Of a stretch of DNA of 64,000 bases, positions 60,009 through 64,000 are shown in pieces; within the stretch, counting starts at the first letter, position 1, and each line of letters starts with the position of its first letter. Source of the DNA: Salinirubrum litoreum (GTDB lineage: Archaea; Halobacteriota; Halobacteria; Halobacteriales; Haloferacaceae). The DNA is taken from positions 1-64,000 of the forward strand of contig NZ_JAJCVJ010000005.1 of the NCBI RefSeq assembly GCF_020567425.1. The letters run 5' to 3'. The notes under the pieces were generated by a model. That model was not told the DNA's origin, did not search any database, and was given only the letters and a program-made list of their open reading frames with translations. The position numbers and the translations under genes were made by a program.

Positions 60009-60935
60009 ATGGCTACGACCAGCGACTCGTCGGTCTCCTTCGACGAGACCGACACGCGATCGGACGAGATGAACAGCACCATCGAACAGTGGATCAACGA
60101 CCTCGTCGCCGGCGTCGACGAGGCGCAATCCAGCACGGAGTTCCAGGAGTGGCTCGATGTCCAGAGCCGTTTCCATGACTATTCCTACCGAAATACGCTC
60201 CTGATCAAGCGCCAGTGTCCCGAGGCGACCCGCGTGGCGGGGTATCGGACATGGCAAGAAGACTTTGACCGGCACGTCCAGGAGGGGGAAAGCGCGATCT
60301 GGATCTGGGCACCAATCATTACGAAACAATGCCCAGAGTGCGAGAACTCGCCGAGCTACCACGAGAGTAGTGACTGTGACTACGACGAGACTCCGCCTGA
60401 AGAGTGGTCGAAGGGGCTCGTTGGGTTCAGACCCGCACCGGTGTTCGACATCGACCAGACCGACGGTGAGCCGCTTCCGGAACTTGATACAGAAGCGACC
60501 GGCGACGCCGACGGTCTCGTCACCCAGTTGACTGCCGCCGATGATGACCTTGGGGTGACGGTTCGAATTATCCCCGAGGAGGAATGGTCGCATGGAGAGG
60601 CAAAAGGTGTCTGTGAGCGGGTGAGTCTCGTCGACGTCAAGCCCCTTGTCGAGGCTCGCGACCGCGAGAACAATGCGGATCTCGCCCGGACGCTGATTCA
60701 CGAGTACGCACACGCCTTACTCCACTTCGACGTCGACGACGATACCGAGCGCTCGAAGCGCGAGGTCGAGGCCGAAGCCGTCGCGTACGTGGTCGGGCGG
60801 TACTGCGAGCTCGATACGAGTGGCTCGGCGTTCTACCTCGCGGCGTGGGAATCGGACGATCCCGAAGTCGTTCGCGATCGGCTCGGCCGAATCAGTCGAA
60901 CAGCAGAAGAGATCATCAAGGTCCTCGAGAACTAA
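60009..60935 (+). CDS. ArdC-like antirestriction protein with zinc peptidase
   Basis: 308 residues. The N-terminal part (about 20-125) has the ArdC ssDNA-binding pattern (YSYRNTLLIKRQCPEATRVA, then WIWAPI), interrupted by a Cys-rich insert (CPECENS, CDYD). The C-terminal half has the zinc peptidase motif LIHEYAHALLH (HExxH, about 234) and a downstream EVEAEAVAYVV helix. ArdC proteins protect incoming plasmid DNA from restriction. On a conjugative element next to BREX this is the expected counter-defence. Confidence 0.82.
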   Translation: MATTSDSSVSFDETDTRSDEMNSTIEQWINDLVAGVDEAQSSTEFQEWLDVQSRFHDYSYRNTLLIKRQCPEATRVAGYRTWQEDFDRHVQEGESAIWIWAPIITKQCPECENSPSYHESSDCDYDETPPEEWSKGLVGFRPAPVFDIDQTDGEPLPELDTEATGDADGLVTQLTAADDDLGVTVRIIPEEEWSHGEAKGVCERVSLVDVKPLVEARDRENNADLARTLIHEYAHALLHFDVDDDTERSKREVEAEAVAYVVGRYCELDTSGSAFYLAAWESDDPEVVRDRLGRISRTAEEIIKVLEN

Positions 60936-60947
60936 ATTCTCGGCTGT

Positions 60948-60989
60948 TTAACCAACATACGATACGTGAATCCGCTGACCGTTGGTTAA
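60948..60989. promoter_or_regulatory. Paired inverted element TTAACCAAC / GTTGGTTAA (copy 5)
   Basis: Exact arms at 60948-60956 and 60981-60989, 24 bp apart. The right arm runs directly into the T run of leader hairpin copy 17; the gene starts 53 bp after it. Confidence 0.62.
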
Positions 60990-61022
60990 GTTTTTCAGCG
61001 CCCGCGAGGGGGCGGAGGCGCA
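60990..61022 (+). ncRNA. Leader hairpin motif (copy 17)
   Basis: GTTTTTCA then GCGCC and GGCGC around CGCGAGGGGGCGGA. It ends about 20 nt before the start at 61042. Confidence 0.62.
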
Positions 61023-61041
61023 TTCCACCCTCCACAGAACC

Positions 61042-61872
61042 ATGTCTGATCGGTACCTCACGGCTGTTTTGACAGAGGCGGAGCATGTCGCTAAAAATTA
61101 CGACCAGGTCGCTCAATCCACGGAGTCCCCTACACACGAGTATCTCCAGTATGCTGTTCTCCGGCTTCTCGAAGGGCAGTCGGAAGCGGTAGCCGAACGA
61201 TTCCCGCAGGTCGACGGCGTGACGGTCGGGTATGGACGGGACAAATCGATGTTCGACAGCTGGGGTTCCGACGTTGAGTGGTGGGAGACGGTCTCACCAC
61301 GGGAGGAGTGTACGCGATTTCGGCTGTTCTACCCAGACGACCGCACAATGATCCCCCGAGTCATCATCGATGTAATGGCCGCCCTCGGTGCATGGCGCGT
61401 CTGGGACGGGAATGCTGCCGTCTGTGGGTCCTACGACCATTGTGAGCGGCGTGAAGTCCATTATCTCTGGCCGGACGATCATCCTGTCGAAGAGCTTCTG
61501 CAAGAGCGTCTTCAGCACGCTGACGGTGCCGTCGCTCCGGACGGTGGGCAGACTGGCGATATCCGCGATCGGATGGTCGTTGCCGAGCAGGCGACACAAC
61601 AGGATGCTCTCGAGCCACGAACCAGACGCGCTGTCGACGAACCGATGAACGTCTCGCTGCTCGCGAAAGGCGGCCGGTACGAGGTAGCGTCCGCGTCCGG
61701 GAACCGCTACGACGTCGATATCATCGGCAAGTCGTGTACCTGTCCAGACTGGCAACAACGGACTCCCGAGGGCGGCTGCAAGCATATGCGCCGGGTCGAC
61801 TACGAGATCAAACAGGGACGAGTTCCACGACCAGACGGCCGGCTCCCTACTGAGCTGGATGTTCGTTCTTAA
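61042..61872 (+). CDS. SWIM zinc-finger protein
   Basis: 276 residues from ATG 61042. The C-terminal SWIM motif is SCTCPDWQQRTPEGGCKHM (C-x-C...C-x-H, about 227-245), preceded by YEVASASGNRYDVDIIG. The N-terminal part is alpha/beta without a known domain. SWIM domains bind DNA or proteins. Its stop codon lies inside the left arm of operator copy 6. Confidence 0.72.
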   Translation: MSDRYLTAVLTEAEHVAKNYDQVAQSTESPTHEYLQYAVLRLLEGQSEAVAERFPQVDGVTVGYGRDKSMFDSWGSDVEWWETVSPREECTRFRLFYPDDRTMIPRVIIDVMAALGAWRVWDGNAAVCGSYDHCERREVHYLWPDDHPVEELLQERLQHADGAVAPDGGQTGDIRDRMVVAEQATQQDALEPRTRRAVDEPMNVSLLAKGGRYEVASASGNRYDVDIIGKSCTCPDWQQRTPEGGCKHMRRVDYEIKQGRVPRPDGRLPTELDVRS

Positions 61873-61908
61873 CCAACGGTTCCATCGATCCTGGCTAATG
61901 TTGGGTGA
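61869..61908. promoter_or_regulatory. Paired inverted element (copy 6, degenerate right arm)
   Basis: TTAACCAAC (61869-61877) overlaps the preceding stop codon; the right arm is GTTGGGTGA (61900-61908), with two changes. Convergent genes lie on both sides, so it has no evident promoter role here. Confidence 0.45.
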
Positions 61909-61979
61909 TTCGGACGGAAGAACGTGCCTCGCCCGGACGACGCGTAACTCCTCGAAATCGGCTCGTAATCAGCACTCGA

Positions 61980-62900
61980 TCACTGGTCGATTTCATACTC
62001 AGCCGCGAGCTCCTGGAACTCGTCCCACTCGGGGAAGCGATCATCGTCGACATCACCGTGAGTCTTGAGATACTGGAGCAGGACTTCAATTTCGTCTTCA
62101 AGTCCGTACTTCGCCGCTCGGTCCCGCAGCGTTTTCTCGTCGACGTCGATGCGGCTGAGCAGGAGAAGACAGTACGACCGGTGGCGAGCGCCGTTATCAA
62201 TCAGCAAGGTGTGACAGCAGAGCTCCGCCGGCGAAAGGTCCTCCATATCCTCAGAGTAAATGTAGTAGCGGTGGCGAGTCAGTAGGAACAGGAGATCGAA
62301 GTCCGCGAACAGAGTGAGCCCAGTTTCGTGGAAGTTCTTTACGTCGATTTCCGTCTCGGTCTGAGCGAGAAATTCGTCGTGGTCCTCCCAGAGAATCGTC
62401 CCCTTCGACGCGACCGCTTCGAGGCGTTGTCGATGGAGATGGTGAACCACTTCGCGTGCGAACTCATGTAGTCGGTCGAAGTCGGCGTTGAAATCGTAGC
62501 GGCCGTCGTCCGTGCCGACGAGACCACGGTCGCGGAACCGCTTGAGAACTCGGTTGACCGTATTGCGGTAGTTGTCGCTCAGGTCGGCGATTTCGGCGAC
62601 GGTTCGCGGCTGATCGAGATAGTTCAGCACCTCGAGGGACTTACCGGTCAACAGCTCGGGGAAATCAATGTGGGAGTGCTGGCGGACGAGATCCTGGTAG
62701 ACTTCGACGGCTCGGCTGTCAGAGGGAACAACCCGCTTTCGACGCCCGTCGCGTTCCGTGTACACCAGCCCGGTCTCCCTGAGGTCCGCAACGGCACGGG
62801 AGAGATAACTCTCGCTGTGGTCGAGTTTCGTCGCGAGGTCAGAGATCGTGTCGCCCCGTTCGACGGTGGCGAGGACCTCAAGTTCGATACGCCGAAGCAC
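61980..62900 (-). CDS. Double winged-helix transcription regulator
   Basis: 306 residues. The first winged helix is at about 5-60 (TISDLATKLDHSESYLSRAV), the second at about 85-135 (TVAEIADLSDNYRNTVNRVL). The C-terminal domain has YYIYSEDMEDLSPAELCCHT and SYCLLLLSRI and may sense a signal or bind a partner. A 50-bp dyad covers its own TATA box (62903-62952), so autorepression is likely. It could also be the factor for other sites in the window. Confidence 0.7.
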   Translation of the reverse strand: MLRRIELEVLATVERGDTISDLATKLDHSESYLSRAVADLRETGLVYTERDGRRKRVVPSDSRAVEVYQDLVRQHSHIDFPELLTGKSLEVLNYLDQPRTVAEIADLSDNYRNTVNRVLKRFRDRGLVGTDDGRYDFNADFDRLHEFAREVVHHLHRQRLEAVASKGTILWEDHDEFLAQTETEIDVKNFHETGLTLFADFDLLFLLTRHRYYIYSEDMEDLSPAELCCHTLLIDNGARHRSYCLLLLSRIDVDEKTLRDRAAKYGLEDEIEVLLQYLKTHGDVDDDRFPEWDEFQELAAEYEIDQ

Positions 62901-62902
62901 AA

Positions 62903-62952
62903 TGTAACATAGTACGAAACATGTATATAATAAAGTTTCGAGTAGTGTTACA
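62903..62952. promoter_or_regulatory. Nested dyad over the TATA box of the double-wHTH gene
   Basis: Outer arms TGTAACA (62903-62909) and TGTTACA (62946-62952); inner arms CGAAAC (62915-62920) and GTTTCG (62935-62940). Both are exact and share one centre. The TATA-like TATATAATAAAG lies between the inner arms. The start at 62900 is immediately next to it. Confidence 0.62.
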
Positions 62953-62981
62953 AAATTCGGAAGCGGTCAATCGAGAGTGTT

Positions 62982-63022
62982 TTAACCAACAAAACTATGG
63001 GTCACTGGTTATTGTTGGTTAA
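62982..63022. promoter_or_regulatory. Paired inverted element TTAACCAAC / GTTGGTTAA (copy 7) and Shine-Dalgarno site
   Basis: Exact arms at 62982-62990 and 63014-63022, 23 bp apart. AGGAGGAAA follows directly and the start at 63039 is 17 nt after the right arm. A binding protein here would touch the translation start region. Confidence 0.6.
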
Positions 63023-63038
63023 TAGGAGGAAACTGCCG

Positions 63039-63362
63039 ATGTCCTACGAGCCACCGACCCCGCCTGCAGGCCTCCCGACCGAATTAGTCGAGACTCTCAA
63101 CGAGTCTCCGCCGGAACAGCTCCGGGAGGTATCCCGCTACGCTGAGGAGTTAGCCGAACACATAGAACGGAAGACCCGTCTTGAGGCGGAATCGGACAAG
63201 GACAACGTCGATGATCGTCCCGAAGACCTTCCAGACGACGTCCCTGCAAAGGCGACGATCACGATCAAGGAAATCAACAACAATCGCTACTACTACTGGC
63301 AGTGGCGAGACGGTGAAAAAATCCGATCTCAATATAAAGGCCCCGTCAGTCCCGACGAGTAG
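63039..63362 (+). CDS. DUF6788-like small protein
   Basis: 107 residues from ATG 63039, chosen because AGGAGG lies 11 nt before it; an upstream in-frame ATG (62997) lies inside the operator. The C-terminal block KATITIKEINNNRYYYWQWR is characteristic of DUF6788. An acidic linker (SDKDNVDDRPEDLPDD) precedes it. The N-terminal half is helical. It may bind DNA; function unknown. Confidence 0.7.
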   Translation: MSYEPPTPPAGLPTELVETLNESPPEQLREVSRYAEELAEHIERKTRLEAESDKDNVDDRPEDLPDDVPAKATITIKEINNNRYYYWQWRDGEKIRSQYKGPVSPDE

Positions 63363-63419
63363 ACGAGATTGAACCAGAGCCGAAGGTTTGTTTCAGCACC
63401 ATTGAACCCGTAGTTGACG

Positions 63420-63578
63420 ACACCCCCCAGAGTGTGAATGGGATCGGTTTACCGACACCCCTCAGTGTGAATGGCCTGCCAACCGTCTTTCCTCACCGTT
63501 ACATTACGTCAATAGGAGACGTAGAAATTCGTGGATGGATTATGAATCGATTACTCCCACACCCCTCAGTGTGAATGG
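63420..63578. repeat. Iteron family A, three copies
   Basis: ACACCCCTCAGTGTGAATGG at 63455-63474 and 63559-63578 (identical), and a close variant at 63420-63441. All have the same orientation with unequal spacing (about 35 and 104 bp). No gene is supported between 63363 and 63913. Confidence 0.65.
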
Positions 63579-63697
63579 TCTACCACCAGGGGTGCCGTGA
63601 TTGAGAAGCTCTTAACAGCAGAAGTCCCCGTACGGTAGGAGGTTTCTCCACAACGTCCTCATCGACGACACTGAGGACGATCAAAAATCGTGGGATC

Positions 63698-63890
63698 CAC
63701 CCCCCATTTTCGAGCTGTAAATCGGAGAGGGCAAGGAGACAGCACAGCACATGCTAAAGAACGTCGTATCTCTAAGGTCACCCTCCCCCCGTTTTCGAGT
63801 AGTAACGAGACACCCCGACAAATGACACCCTCCATTTTCGAGCTGTAAGCATCACCCGGGTCGCGAACACCCCCCGTTTTCGAGTAGTAA
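63698..63890. repeat. Iteron family B, four ORB-like copies with a G-string
   Basis: On the minus strand TTAC(AGC or TAC)TCGAAAA followed by T/C and a G run: 63698-63720, 63779-63805, 63825-63848, 63867-63890. Two end variants (AGCTGTAA and AGTAGTAA) alternate. The TCGAAAA core followed by G5-6 recalls haloarchaeal origin recognition boxes. Confidence 0.62.
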
Positions 63891-63913
63891 GTGCGGGGAG
63901 AATTTGAGCGAGA

Positions 63914-64000
63914 TTAGTTCTTACTCCGGAACTGCTTCAGCCGTTCGCGGACAACCGCGCTGATAGTCGCCTCTTCGTGAGCTAGATCTTCGAACCGGGA
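63914..64000 (-). CDS. C-terminal end of an unidentified gene (cut by the right edge)
   Basis: The last 28 codons read SRFEDLAHEEATISAVVRER and end RSKN before TAA at 63914. The helical basic tail is not diagnostic. Because iterons with a G-string lie next to it, an Orc1/Cdc6-type initiator is a reasonable guess; a small DNA-binding antitoxin-like protein is the alternative. Confidence 0.4.
   Translation of the reverse strand, partial: SRFEDLAHEEATISAVVRERLKQFRSKN

Noticed and set aside
54483-61022. T runs before the hairpins as terminators of the preceding genes
   Set aside because: The T run before the hairpin at 54483 follows a divergent gene, and the T runs keep a fixed position relative to the hairpin and to the next start codon. 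They belong to the leader; a double role in some cases cannot be excluded.
63420-63890. Regular repeats that might be a CRISPR array
   Set aside because: Spacing is unequal, there are two different repeat families with variant ends, and no cas genes or leader are present. Iterons fit better.

Overview
The window reads as haloarchaeal accessory DNA, most likely from a large plasmid or an integrated conjugative element. The proteins are very acidic, many starts look leaderless with TATA-like boxes, and there are Tat lipoproteins, a TFB, archaeal-type primase subunits and haloarchaeal families (DUF6735-, DUF6166-, DUF6610-, DUF5518- and DUF6788-like). No rRNA, tRNA or housekeeping gene was found. 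Base composition is mosaic: pglX, the 37-43 kb module and the cassette array are visibly AT-richer than the GC-rich genes around 6-8, 25.8-28.6 and 47-61 kb. All family names come from reading motifs by eye; no database search was run.

Layout. 1-10.4 kb is a defence island: a BREX locus resembling type 5 (partial brxC and a brxA-like gene on the minus strand, divergent from pglX and a SNF2-type helicase), followed directly by a two-gene Kiwa-like system (kwaA, kwaB). 10.5-24.7 kb is one long co-directional operon for a conjugation-type (T4SS) apparatus: small membrane and surface proteins, a VirB6/TrbL-like channel protein, a VirB4-like ATPase and a VirD4/TraG-like coupling ATPase, ending in PriS- and PriL-like primase subunits. 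25.2-28.6 kb holds small toxin-antitoxin-like pairs. 28.9-35.8 kb is an array of single-gene cassettes (mostly small membrane proteins) separated by a palindromic repeat of about 75 bp. It also carries a TnpB gene, its presumed guide RNA and a second, orphan guide-RNA-like copy. 36.3-37.2 kb encodes an OB-fold-like protein behind a hairpin-rich stretch.

37.3-43.4 kb is the most unusual gene block. An XPB/Rad25-like helicase with an N-terminal winged helix is divergent from five translationally coupled genes. All five encode coiled-coil proteins that end in the same winged-helix signature. I do not recognise it as a named system; it is a candidate new defence or DNA-processing module.

43.5-63.4 kb is a run of small accessory genes: a TFB, zinc-ribbon proteins, wHTH regulators, an Mrr-type nuclease with a membrane anchor, a DUF234 ATPase, an ArdC-like metallopeptidase and a SWIM protein. 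Two shared signals tie this run together. One is a 5' leader hairpin found 18 times, 6-54 nt upstream of start codons, with complementary arm changes and a conserved loop. The other is a paired inverted TTAACCAAC/GTTGGTTAA element found seven times, six of them with a 22-24 bp gap that is usually 24 bp. The right end (63.4-63.9 kb) carries two families of iterons, one with the G-string seen in haloarchaeal origin recognition boxes, so it is a probable replication origin beside a truncated gene.
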